The position numbers were made by a program, and so were the translations under genes. DNA of 7,643 bases from NCBI GenBank assembly GCA_002497965.1, contig DAFR01000086.1, forward strand, positions 14,294 through 21,936. Reading direction: 5' to 3'. Shown here one piece after another: positions 1-5,649 of this stretch. Positions within the stretch are counted from its first letter, which is position 1. Each line of letters starts with the position of its first letter. Source of the stretch: Methanomicrobiaceae archaeon UBA436 (lineage in GTDB: Archaea > Halobacteriota > Methanomicrobia > Methanomicrobiales > Methanoculleaceae). Under the pieces are notes generated by a model. That model was not told the DNA's origin, ran no database searches, and saw only the letters and a list, made by a program, of their open reading frames with translations.

Positions 1-60
1 AAGAGAAGGCAGCGCCAGGGTTTGGGAAGGGAAACTAGGTGTAAAAGCATATCCGGGAAC

Positions 61-101
61 AAGAGGCGGTTTTCTGGCGGCGCCGGATCAAGCCGCCTCT
101 T
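61..101 (-). terminator. hairpin terminator at the 3' end of the TrmB gene
   Basis: Perfect 9-base inverted repeat (61-69 AAGAGGCGG against 93-101 CCGCCTCTT). It extends to about 12 pairs through one G-U pair (61-72 with 90-101). The loop holds a further GC palindrome (GGCGCC). The TGA stop of the leftward gene lies inside the structure and its last codons form one arm. Past the hairpin the leftward strand has T-rich patches (CTTGTTC, then GCTTTTAC) but no continuous T-run, so this may be a processing or pausing site instead of a true terminator. Confidence 0.45.
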
Positions 102-843
102 CCAGCCGCTCGACGACCGTCTTCTGGAGATAGCCGATGATCGGCATATCCGAGCCTATCACCGCGTGCCGGCCGGAACCGGCGGTGGCAATTACCAGGA
201 AGTCCCGACCGTCGACCAGGATCGTGCACTCGTCCTGCCTCAAGTCGATCAGGGACTCGTTCACCGGCGGCGTATTGAGAAGATCGATCACTGCCCCCCT
301 GGCCTCGTAGATCGGGAGTTTGATCTCTGAGTAGTCCTCCTTTCTGCGTACAACGACGTACAGATCTATCTTCTTCTCAAGCGGTTTGATGGCCGCATAG
401 TGTCTGCGGAGGAATTCCGGATTGTAACAGAGGATCACCATGCTCTTCTTCACCCGGCGAAATAGCGCTGATACATGGTTCTCGATCGCCCAGTCGCTCC
501 GGAGGATGAAGAACGAGTCCGGAGGGAGACGCGGTTTGACCGAGAGTCTCTTCAGCGCCTCGCGGGTCAAATCGAGGCTGCGGATCTGGTCGTCCTTGAG
601 CCGGTCAAAGACCAGATCGATATCGAGAACGTAGTAGGATGTGGGAGACCCCTCTTCAACCCCGATAAACCCCCGGCGCGCAAGGTCGTTTAAGATCTCG
701 TAGATCCGCCCCCGTGGGACGCCGCTGATCTCGTGGAGGTCCCGTGCGGTCGCTTTCTGAAGCCCGACAAGCGTGGAATAGACGCGTGCCTCGTATTCGT
801 TCATCCCGAGCGCACGCAGCCCCGCGACAACCTCAGCGGTCAT
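88..843 (-). CDS. TrmB-family transcriptional regulator
   Basis: A 251-residue protein. Residues 2-70 form the TrmB-type winged helix: a first helix with LGMNEYEARVYSTL, then ATARDLHEISGVPRGRIYEI as the recognition part, then a wing ending in a YYVLD strand. Residues 72-102 look like a charged coiled-coil linker. Residues 108-250 match the PLD-like C-terminal domain of the family, with FFILRSDWAIENH, a hydrophobic MVILCYNPEF strand, LYVVVRR and VDGRDFLVIA. In known members this part handles dimerisation or effector sensing. The start at 843 is chosen because GAGGTG lies four bases upstream by the usual alignment, and because the HTH begins immediately, as in relatives. A longer frame to 957 adds 38 residues with no recognisable domain. 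The gene is divergent to the small protein and RND exporter, so local control of that unit is plausible (inference). Effector unknown. Confidence 0.88.
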   Translation of the reverse strand: MTAEVVAGLRALGMNEYEARVYSTLVGLQKATARDLHEISGVPRGRIYEILNDLARRGFIGVEEGSPTSYYVLDIDLVFDRLKDDQIRSLDLTREALKRLSVKPRLPPDSFFILRSDWAIENHVSALFRRVKKSMVILCYNPEFLRRHYAAIKPLEKKIDLYVVVRRKEDYSEIKLPIYEARGAVIDLLNTPPVNESLIDLRQDECTILVDGRDFLVIATAGSGRHAVIGSDMPIIGYLQKTVVERLEEAA

Positions 844-845
844 TG

Positions 846-851
846 CACCTC
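846..851 (-). promoter_or_regulatory. ribosome binding site deciding the TrmB start
   Basis: Read leftward, GAGGTG lies two bases before ATG 843 and pairs with the 16S tail. It supports 843 over the upstream in-frame ATG at 957. The latter has only a GGAGG 13 bases away (971-975), a long spacing. Confidence 0.55.
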
Positions 852-857
852 TGTTGG

Positions 858-880
858 GTTGCAACACACTTATGAGTTGC
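858..880. promoter_or_regulatory. candidate operator near the TrmB start (GTTGCAAC palindrome)
   Basis: A perfect 8-base palindrome GTTGCAAC (858-865) lies 15-22 bases upstream of the TrmB ATG, and GTTGC recurs at 876-880. A protein bound here could block the TrmB message or promoter. An 8-base palindrome can arise by chance, so support is weak. Confidence 0.2.
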
Positions 881-941
881 GAAGAGAGACCACGTACACC
901 GCCAGGAGAGTCGATCTCTCCCCGCCAGAGCATCTTTGATC

Positions 942-1003
942 GGGCAGCCGTCAGCATGCCCGGGATAACCCCTCCTTTCGCGAGGATGGCTGCCCCGGCA
1001 TGC
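942..1003. repeat. interleaved inverted repeats upstream of the TrmB gene
   Basis: GGGCAGCC (942-949) pairs with GGCTGCCC (988-995), and GCATGCC (954-960) pairs with GGCATGC (997-1003). The two pairs overlap in ABA'B' order, so they cannot form ordinary nested stems together. A minor CCTC/GAGG pair (971-974, 982-985) lies between them. Confidence 0.4.
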
Positions 1004-1011
1004 GATGGATG

Positions 1012-1019
1012 ATATATAA
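1012..1019 (-). promoter_or_regulatory. TATA-like box, leftward (candidate TrmB promoter)
   Basis: Read leftward the sequence is TTATATAT, close to the methanogen TATA box. A start about 25 bases on would fall near 990 and give a leader of about 147 bases before ATG 843, or about 33 bases before the less likely ATG 957. The box is partly symmetric and reads TATATAA rightward, so direction is uncertain. Confidence 0.4.
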
Positions 1020-1275
1020 CAGAGCGCAGGAACAGTATAGCAGATCTAACTCCCCGGCCGTATCACGCTTCGAGAAACCAGGTGGTCCGCCCATCGACAA
1101 GATCCCGTGTCACAACCCGCGGCAGGGGCGGCGGGAATGCGCGCGTCTGAAACCGGCGCTCATTCCGGATTTCTGTTCCCCATATGGCCTACCAGTAAAC
1201 CCTCAACTTCCACAGCAGTCCCTTTGCACTGGATCGGTTCCTATTCGGGGTTGCAGCAGGTTCATATCCAGTCCC

Positions 1276-1282
1276 ATAAAAA
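1276..1282 (+). promoter_or_regulatory. TATA-like box for the small protein / RND unit
   Basis: ATAAAAA lies in a CCATAAAAAC context. Transcription would start about 25 bases on, near 1305. That leaves a leader of about 20 bases carrying the GGAG at 1314-1317, a normal archaeal layout for a start at 1323. Confidence 0.4.
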
Positions 1283-1322
1283 CATTACCTCCATCTGATG
1301 AACCATTTATGAGAGGAGAGAC

Positions 1323-1742
1323 GTGAACTGCGCAACCACCTGTAACACAGGACTCAACCGTGGTTCCAGGGAACCACCCTGCAGACACCCGGTCCACCGT
1401 GAGATGTCCAGCAGCGAACCGCATATTGAGGAGACCGACCAGGTCTGGTTTGAAGCCGGATTTCTCCCGCCAGAGGAGCATCGGCTGGCCGTGGCCGTGC
1501 TCCACCACCTTGCCCTGGACGAAGACCCCGCAACCCCCCTGTTATCATCCATACTGAGCAGAGCAGCAGGAGCCACAGGATTTGAGAGTGGTTACTGGGT
1601 CTTCGACCCCTCAAAACTACTCCGCATCGCATCGGAATACGGGATCGAACCAGACGGGATGAGCGAGACCGCGGTCGCCCATGCGGTGACCCTTGCGATC
1701 ATAAATGAATACCGCGAGGAGATGGAAGGGGACCGCAGATGA
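1323..1742 (+). CDS. small unrecognised protein coupled to the RND exporter
   Basis: A 139-residue soluble protein that I do not recognise. It has no signal peptide, membrane segment or metal motif apart from three Cys in the first 20 residues. From residue 28 on it looks like a compact acidic helical protein: WFEAGFLPPEEHRLAVAVLHHLALDEDP, a GFESGYWVFDP segment, then LLRIASEYGIEPDGMSE and a long C-terminal helix rich in Glu and Arg. The start chosen is GTG 1323, because GGAG (1314-1317) precedes it by five bases and a TATA-like box fits. An ATG at 1404 (112 residues) is the alternative. Codons between the two are less GC-biased at third positions and hold strong dyads, so 1323-1403 could be leader. 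The stop overlaps the exporter start as ATGA, implying translational coupling and a joint role, perhaps as accessory or regulator of the exporter. Confidence 0.7.
   Translation: MNCATTCNTGLNRGSREPPCRHPVHREMSSSEPHIEETDQVWFEAGFLPPEEHRLAVAVLHHLALDEDPATPLLSSILSRAAGATGFESGYWVFDPSKLLRIASEYGIEPDGMSETAVAHAVTLAIINEYREEMEGDRR
1334..1377 (+). promoter_or_regulatory. competing stem-loops at the head of the RND unit
   Basis: GTGGTTCC-AG-GGAACCAC (1360-1377) is a perfect 8-base dyad with a two-base centre. Just upstream is CCTGT-AAC-ACAGG (1339-1351). GTGGTT (1360-1365) can instead pair with AACCAC at 1334-1339, enclosing the CTGT/ACAG hairpin. The two folds are mutually exclusive, as in an attenuator or switch. 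The 18-base dyad could equally be a protein operator. Confidence 0.45.
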
Positions 1743-4006
1743 AGAACCCTTACGAATGGCTTGCCAGTGCCATCAACAACCATACCTGGACGGTTGCAGG
1801 GGTCGCTGCAGCCGTCTTTATCCTGGCACTCCTGGGTCTCTCGATGGTCTCGATGGAGACAGGTGAGGATACCTATCTTGACAAGACCACACCACGCGGA
1901 GCGCTCCTGGATCACTACATGGAGACCTACGGGTCTGACGCGATCATGCTCCTCTACGAGGCAGACAACGTCAGGGACCCCGAGATCCTCAGGTATATAG
2001 ACAACCTCCAGGAAGACCTCAGGAGCGAGCGGTATGTCGAGAGCGTATCCGGCGTTGTCGACGTACTGAAACAGGCAAACGGTGGCGTCCTGCCGTCTTC
2101 AAAAGCGGAGATCGATGCGATCATTTCACAGGCTCCCCCTGAAGCGATCGAGCAGATGATGCCCTCGGGGCTCATAACGATCGGGGTCATCAACCTTGAA
2201 CCCGGTGTCGGCCTGGATACTCAGAAACATGTCCTCGAAAACGTCAGGTCGACCATAGCCATCTCAAACCCCCCGCCGGGCCTTACCGTCACGGTCACCG
2301 GCAACCCGGCGTTCGCCCAGGACATGATGGAAGATATGGGGACAGAGACGGGCACACTGATCTTTGTGGCCATGGTTCTGATGGTCGTTGCTGTGATGCT
2401 CCTCTTCTCGCACGTCCGCTACAGTCTTCTCCCCGTCGCGATCGTGGCCATCGGCCTGATCTCAACCTTCGGGTTGATGGGGCTATTCGGCATCCCGATC
2501 AGCATGGTGGTTGTCGGGTCTTTCCCGGTGCTAATAGGGATCGGGATAGACTATGGTGTCCAGTTCCACGCACGGTTCGATGATGAAGTCCGGCAGAAGA
2601 CGATCCCTGAGGCCGTATGGGCCACCGTCACCCAGATGGGGCCCTCCGTCCTGATCGCGATGTTGGCAACGGCGCTAGGGTTCATCGCGATGTTCTTTGC
2701 CCCGGTCCCCATGGTGGCCGACTTCGGGATGGTCTGCGCCATCGGGATCGCCTCCTGCTACATTGCGGCGCTTGTAATCGTCCCGATCTTTGCGACCGTC
2801 ACCCACTACCGACCAAAGAATGAGAAAACAACCACGGGAGACACCACCTCACAACCATCAGAGGAGGAGTCCCTCATGGAGCGGTATGACCGCTTCCTCG
2901 GCCGTCTGGCCTACACCATCGCAAAACACCCCATCCCTGTAATCATGCTGTTTGCGGTGGTTGCGGCGGGAGGATTCTACCTTGACCAGAGCGTCCCTGT
3001 CAGTGCGGATGAGAAGACCTTCGTCCCGGATGACATGCCCGCTCTCATCTCCCTCGAGAAGCTCATCAGGGTGATGGGATCGACGAGCACCATCCCGGTC
3101 GTTGTGAGCGCAGACGACGTCCTCTCCCCTGACACTCTCGCCTGGATCGATCGGTTCGGGGCTTACGAGATCGCGAACAACGAGAAGATCACAGGGGTGA
3201 CCAGCGTGGCCACCCTGGTCAGGGACTACAACGGCGGTGTGCTCCCCTCGACAGAGAGGGAGGTCGACACGGTCGTTGCCCGGATCCCGGAGTCGACCCT
3301 GAGCCGCTACCTCAATGGGAAGATGGAGGCGGTGCTCGAGTTCTCGACAGTAGAGATGGAGATGAGCGTTGCCCGCGACCTTATCAAGAGGATGCAGGAT
3401 GATGTTGCATGGAGCAACCCGCCGGCCGGCGTGACGGTGAAGATCACCGGCAGCCTGGAGATGTTTGCGGCCGTAATGGACGATATCAGCGAGTCCCGCG
3501 TGTATATGACAGTGCTCGGGTTTGCCTTCATCCTTGTCTTCCTGATCCTGGTCTACCGGAAATTCAATGCCATCTCACCGATCATCCCGATCGTCTTCAT
3601 TGTGGGCTGGAACGGAGGGATCATGTACATGCTCGGCCTGGATTACACCCCGCTGACCGCCGTCCTGGGGTCGATGACGATAGGCGTCGCATCAGAGTAC
3701 ACCGTTCTTATCATGGAGCGTTGCGAAGAAGAACTTGCCCGCGGCACGCCATTCCTCGAGGCTATCCAGACAGCCGTCCAGAAGATAGGGACGGCAATCA
3801 CGGTCTCGGGGCTGACAACGGTCTTCGGGTTCTCCGCACTCATCGTCTCAAACTTCAACATCATCAGCAACTTCGGGATCGTGACCGTCCTCTCGGTGGC
3901 ATTTTCGCTCCTGGGCGCGATCGTGGTGATGCCGGCTATCCTGGCGTTGATGCACCGCTTCACCGGGCGTTCCCGGGCCCCGGCCGGGATCGCAGCCCCC
4001 GAGTGA
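1739..4006 (+). CDS. RND-superfamily exporter (HAE3 / MMPL type)
   Basis: A 755-residue inner-membrane transporter, the usual size for the archaeal HAE3 family, predicted to export hydrophobic or amphiphilic molecules using the ion gradient. The twelve expected membrane segments are near residues 19-37, 206-224, 228-248, 254-274, 303-321, 330-352, 398-416, 589-606, 612-632, 640-658, 686-703 and 711-737. Large outer loops fill 38-200 and 417-585. The two halves are clear internal duplicates: NGGVLPS with E.D following occurs near 114 and 498, and a NPP.G.TV..TG segment occurs at 177-188 and 560-571. TM4 has GIDYGVQFHARF with Asp271, the ion-coupling position. The second half has ASEYTVLIMER with Glu653 there. 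ATG 1739 overlaps the preceding TGA and has GGAAGGGG upstream. A T-rich tract follows the stop. The substrate cannot be read from sequence; sterol, lipid or drug export are all possible. Confidence 0.92.
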   Translation: MKNPYEWLASAINNHTWTVAGVAAAVFILALLGLSMVSMETGEDTYLDKTTPRGALLDHYMETYGSDAIMLLYEADNVRDPEILRYIDNLQEDLRSERYVESVSGVVDVLKQANGGVLPSSKAEIDAIISQAPPEAIEQMMPSGLITIGVINLEPGVGLDTQKHVLENVRSTIAISNPPPGLTVTVTGNPAFAQDMMEDMGTETGTLIFVAMVLMVVAVMLLFSHVRYSLLPVAIVAIGLISTFGLMGLFGIPISMVVVGSFPVLIGIGIDYGVQFHARFDDEVRQKTIPEAVWATVTQMGPSVLIAMLATALGFIAMFFAPVPMVADFGMVCAIGIASCYIAALVIVPIFATVTHYRPKNEKTTTGDTTSQPSEEESLMERYDRFLGRLAYTIAKHPIPVIMLFAVVAAGGFYLDQSVPVSADEKTFVPDDMPALISLEKLIRVMGSTSTIPVVVSADDVLSPDTLAWIDRFGAYEIANNEKITGVTSVATLVRDYNGGVLPSTEREVDTVVARIPESTLSRYLNGKMEAVLEFSTVEMEMSVARDLIKRMQDDVAWSNPPAGVTVKITGSLEMFAAVMDDISESRVYMTVLGFAFILVFLILVYRKFNAISPIIPIVFIVGWNGGIMYMLGLDYTPLTAVLGSMTIGVASEYTVLIMERCEEELARGTPFLEAIQTAVQKIGTAITVSGLTTVFGFSALIVSNFNIISNFGIVTVLSVAFSLLGAIVVMPAILALMHRFTGRSRAPAGIAAPE

Positions 4007-4015
4007 GTCGGAAAA

Positions 4016-4035
4016 ATCACCTCCTCTCTCTTTTT
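4016..4035 (+). terminator. pyrimidine-rich terminator after the RND exporter
   Basis: Ten bases past the exporter stop comes a CT-rich tract ending in TTTTT (4031-4035). T-tracts without a hairpin are normal archaeal termination signals. The tract opens with ATCACCTCCT (4016-4025), which equals the conserved 3' tail of 16S rRNA. Confidence 0.5.
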
Positions 4036-4064
4036 ACCAGGCGGCAATGAATCTCCCTGCCATG

Positions 4065-4097
4065 AAAAGCCCCGCGGACTGCCTCGTTGGCGGGGGC
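4065..4097 (-). terminator. hairpin plus T-run ending the MoaD / Fe-S operon
   Basis: On the leftward strand, just past the TAG stop, GCCCCCGC (4097-4090) pairs with GCGGGGC (4075-4069) with one unpaired C, across a 14-base loop. It is followed directly by TTTT (4068-4065). The gene on the other side is convergent, so a terminator is expected here. Confidence 0.65.
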
Positions 4098-4098
4098 G

Positions 4099-4899
4099 CT
4101 AAAGCCCACCATACTTCTGCACGTGCTCCCTGGCCCGGAGATGACGTGGGTCTTCAGCGGCAGCGCTGCGAGCGTAGTGCCGCCGATCCTCTCCCACCGG
4201 GCAGACCCTGATGCAGATCCCGCAGGGGGAGATGTGGCGGCGGCCGAGTCGGGCGCTGTTTGCAGCACAGGCCGCGCTGTCGGTCAGACCGTCGGGATAG
4301 TCCAGTTCATCGAGCGCACCCACGGGGCAGGAGTGGACACAGAGCATGCAACGGGTGCAAAGGTCTTCCGGAAACAGCGGATCGGCCGGGATCTCAGCTG
4401 TGGTGATGACGGAGGCAAACCGGACACGCGGGCCGTATTCCGGCGTGAGGATGGTGTTGTTCACGCCGAAAGTTCCAAGCCCGGCGAGGAAAGCGGCGTG
4501 GCGGTGTGAGAAGAATGCTACCGGGTTCTTCAGGAGCACCTCGATGCTTCCATAACCGTCCCGCGGGACGAAGACCGAGGGGTGGCCACGGTCGTTGAGG
4601 AAGGAAGCAAGCCGGTAGGTGTACTGGTCAAGCAGGGTGTTTACGGTTCTATAGAGTTCGTGGTAGTAGATCGAGGGTGCGGTCTCGATCACCGGGAGGT
4701 GGATCGGCAGGCCGATCACGATCACCGAGCGCGCCCCGGGAAAGATCGATTGGGGGTAGAAGTCTTCCGGCATCCAGGGGAGGAATGGCGGGTTCTCCCA
4801 TCGCTCAGTGTTCGCGACCCTGACGAGGGGGATCTCCATCTTCCGGCACTGCTCGATGACAGCAGCCTTGAGGTCGTCGTTCATGGCTATCGAACACAT
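4099..4899 (-). CDS. double [4Fe-4S] protein with QueG-like fold
   Basis: A 266-residue soluble Fe-S protein. A 4Fe-4S double-cluster domain carries CxxCxxCxxxCP at Cys181, 184, 187 and 191, then Cys211 and CxxCxxxCP at 226, 229 and 233, enough for two clusters. The N-terminal two thirds resemble epoxyqueuosine-reductase-type proteins, including SVIVIGLPI (about 58-66) and LAGLGTFGVNNTILTPEYGPR (about 138-158), the counterpart of the AGLGWIGKNT segment of QueG. True QueG uses a cobalamin to reduce epoxyqueuosine. Archaea make archaeosine instead, so another reductase or electron-transfer role is likelier here. ATG 4899 is chosen because GGAG sits just before it, though the two-base spacing is short. 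ATG 4884 (MNDDLKAAV) is equally plausible. The gene is 25 bases downstream of the MoaD-like gene and co-directional, so probably one operon. Substrate unknown. Confidence 0.85.
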   Translation of the reverse strand: MCSIAMNDDLKAAVIEQCRKMEIPLVRVANTERWENPPFLPWMPEDFYPQSIFPGARSVIVIGLPIHLPVIETAPSIYYHELYRTVNTLLDQYTYRLASFLNDRGHPSVFVPRDGYGSIEVLLKNPVAFFSHRHAAFLAGLGTFGVNNTILTPEYGPRVRFASVITTAEIPADPLFPEDLCTRCMLCVHSCPVGALDELDYPDGLTDSAACAANSARLGRRHISPCGICIRVCPVGEDRRHYARSAAAEDPRHLRAREHVQKYGGL

Positions 4900-4924
4900 A
4901 TCTCCGGCCGGGGAAAAAGGTTCA

Positions 4925-5203
4925 TCATCCTCCTGCAACCGGCGGGAAGAGGGCAATCTCGTCTCCATCCTCAAGGGCGAGAGACCCGATATCGTTCCTG
5001 TTTGCCCGTTTCCCGTTCAGCATCAGTATGACATGCGGCCGGAGTCTCCCCGTCTCATCAAAGACCGCAGCGGCCTCGTCACCGGCACGTTCCCTGAGGA
5101 CGGCGAGAACCGCTTCCATCTGCGCTCCGTCCGGGAGATCGATAGAGAGCTCACTCCCCAGTATCTCCCTGAACCTGGCAAATGCCTTCACGCTGAGCCT
5201 CAT
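4925..5203 (-). CDS. MoaD/ThiS-family sulfur carrier protein
   Basis: A 92-residue beta-grasp (ubiquitin-like) protein. It shows the family order: first strand MRLSVKAFARFREILG, strand LSIDLPDGA, a helix MEAVLAVLRERAG, then HVILMLNGKRANR and a final DGDEIALFPPVAGG. The C-terminal Gly-Gly is the site that is adenylated and then thiocarboxylated in MoaD. The ALFPPVAGG ending is typical of MoaD, which supplies sulfur to molybdopterin or tungstopterin synthase. Archaeal relatives (SAMPs) can also be attached to proteins, so that role is possible too. Length is normal. ATG 5203 has an excellent ribosome site, GAGGTGA, four bases upstream. It is first in a leftward operon with the Fe-S protein and divergent from the HTH-larE pair. 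No E1-like activating enzyme and no MoaE lie in the window. Family certain, partner not. Confidence 0.9.
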   Translation of the reverse strand: MRLSVKAFARFREILGSELSIDLPDGAQMEAVLAVLRERAGDEAAAVFDETGRLRPHVILMLNGKRANRNDIGSLALEDGDEIALFPPVAGG

Positions 5204-5207
5204 ATCC

Positions 5208-5214
5208 TCACCTC
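5208..5214 (-). promoter_or_regulatory. strong ribosome binding site of the MoaD-like gene
   Basis: Read leftward, GAGGTGA is followed by GGAT and then ATG 5203. This is near-perfect complementarity to the 16S tail at standard spacing and fixes the start. Confidence 0.7.
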
Positions 5215-5256
5215 ACCCGAACCATGCACAAAGGTATTTCTTCTCCTGGAGGCAGA

Positions 5257-5270
5257 TTAACAATTGTTAA
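5257..5270. promoter_or_regulatory. shared palindromic operator/promoter of the divergent sulfur operons
   Basis: TTAACAATTGTTAA is a perfect 14-base palindrome and the only strongly AT-rich block in the 109-base gap between the MoaD-like and HTH genes. It lies 54 bases before ATG 5203 leftward and 43 bases before ATG 5313 rightward. It could hold the TATA region for both directions, giving starts near 5238 and 5289. It also has the form of a dimeric HTH operator. The adjacent HTH protein is the obvious candidate to bind it (inference). Confidence 0.6.
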
Positions 5271-5312
5271 CATCACTGGTGGTACTCTCGAACAACTACG
5301 AGTTATGGTATC

Positions 5313-5636
5313 ATGAAACTTCCCTGCCAGTCGATTGTATGGAACGTTCTGCCTGCACTCCGTGCCGCAATCGCGGAAGAGTTGATTGCTCTCGGGGTCT
5401 CCCGGATGGAGGCCGCCCGCCTCCTGGAGATGACGCCCCCGGCAATCTCCCATTACCGCACCGGTAAACGCGGTTACCGGATCGTCTTTGAGGGGGATGC
5501 GAGAGGCCCGCTAAGCCGGCTTGGCCGTGACCTCAAGGACGGCCGGGTTGAAGACCTTGCATCCCGCATCTGTGAGATCTGCATACAGATCCGCGGGGAG
5601 AACCTGCTCGAGGGCTCGTGTGGCACGGATGCGTGA
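5313..5636 (+). CDS. COG2522-type HTH transcriptional regulator with cysteines
   Basis: A 107-residue DNA-binding protein of the short archaeal XRE-like family (COG2522). It opens with MKLPCQSIVWNVLPALRAAIAEEL, typical of the group, where the Cys at residue 5 is usual. A helix-turn-helix follows at about 27-53, with GVSRMEAARLLEM, TPPAISHYRTGKRG and the family's SxYxxGKRG ending. The C-terminal helix carries CEIC (Cys87 and Cys90) with a further Cys103. Together with Cys5 these could bind a metal or Fe-S cluster and sense redox or sulfur state, but that is inference. No clear ribosome site precedes ATG 5313, so initiation may use a short leader. The larE gene starts 13 bases after the stop, so the two are probably one operon. 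The 14-base palindrome upstream is a likely autoregulatory and divergent operator. Confidence 0.85.
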   Translation: MKLPCQSIVWNVLPALRAAIAEELIALGVSRMEAARLLEMTPPAISHYRTGKRGYRIVFEGDARGPLSRLGRDLKDGRVEDLASRICEICIQIRGENLLEGSCGTDA

Positions 5637-5649
5637 GGGGAGTGTGCCG

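Larger units (their letters stand above)
844..1322. other. intergenic region between divergent genes
   Basis: This stretch of 479 bases holds no convincing gene. It contains the TrmB ribosome site, a GTTGCAAC palindrome, a cluster of inverted repeats at 942-1003, a TATA-like box in each direction (1012-1019 leftward, 1276-1282 rightward), and a purine-rich ribosome site at 1314-1317. A rightward open frame from 1000 exists but its composition is not protein-like. I see no tRNA or recognisable RNA family. Confidence 0.7.

Noticed and set aside
166..179. GTGCCGGCCGGAAC shared between the TrmB gene and the deacetylase gene (near 6649)
   Set aside because: GC-rich self-complementary words of this kind recur by chance in a genome of this composition. 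Both copies are inside coding sequence.
1259..1269. tRNA T-loop-like GGTTCATATCC
   Set aside because: The flanking five-base arms do not pair, and no acceptor, D or anticodon stems can be found around it.
1000..1326. Rightward open frame of 108 codons in the intergenic region
   Set aside because: Its start overlaps a TATA-like box, there is no ribosome site, and its composition (rich in Pro, Arg, Ser and Cys with no hydrophobic core) is not protein-like. The GTGA overlap with 1323 looks accidental.
3643..4047. Leftward frame with a perfect AGGAGGTGAT on its strand at 4016-4025
   Set aside because: No start codon sits at a usable distance after the motif, and the frame is antisense to the exporter with no recognisable domain.
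3409..4050. Long rightward frame overlapping the RND exporter
   Set aside because: It lies inside the exporter in another frame, is extremely rich in Arg, His, Pro and Asp, and is explained by third-position GC bias of the real gene.
4900..4974. N-terminal extension of the Fe-S protein to ATG 4974
   Set aside because: It would overlap the MoaD-like gene by 50 bases and has no properly spaced ribosome site. The added residues are polar and unlike the family.
5521..5649. LarE extension to ATG 5521
   Set aside because: It lies within the HTH gene, lacks a ribosome site, and the PP-loop would fall too far from the N-terminus. ATG 5650 has a well-spaced GGGGAG.
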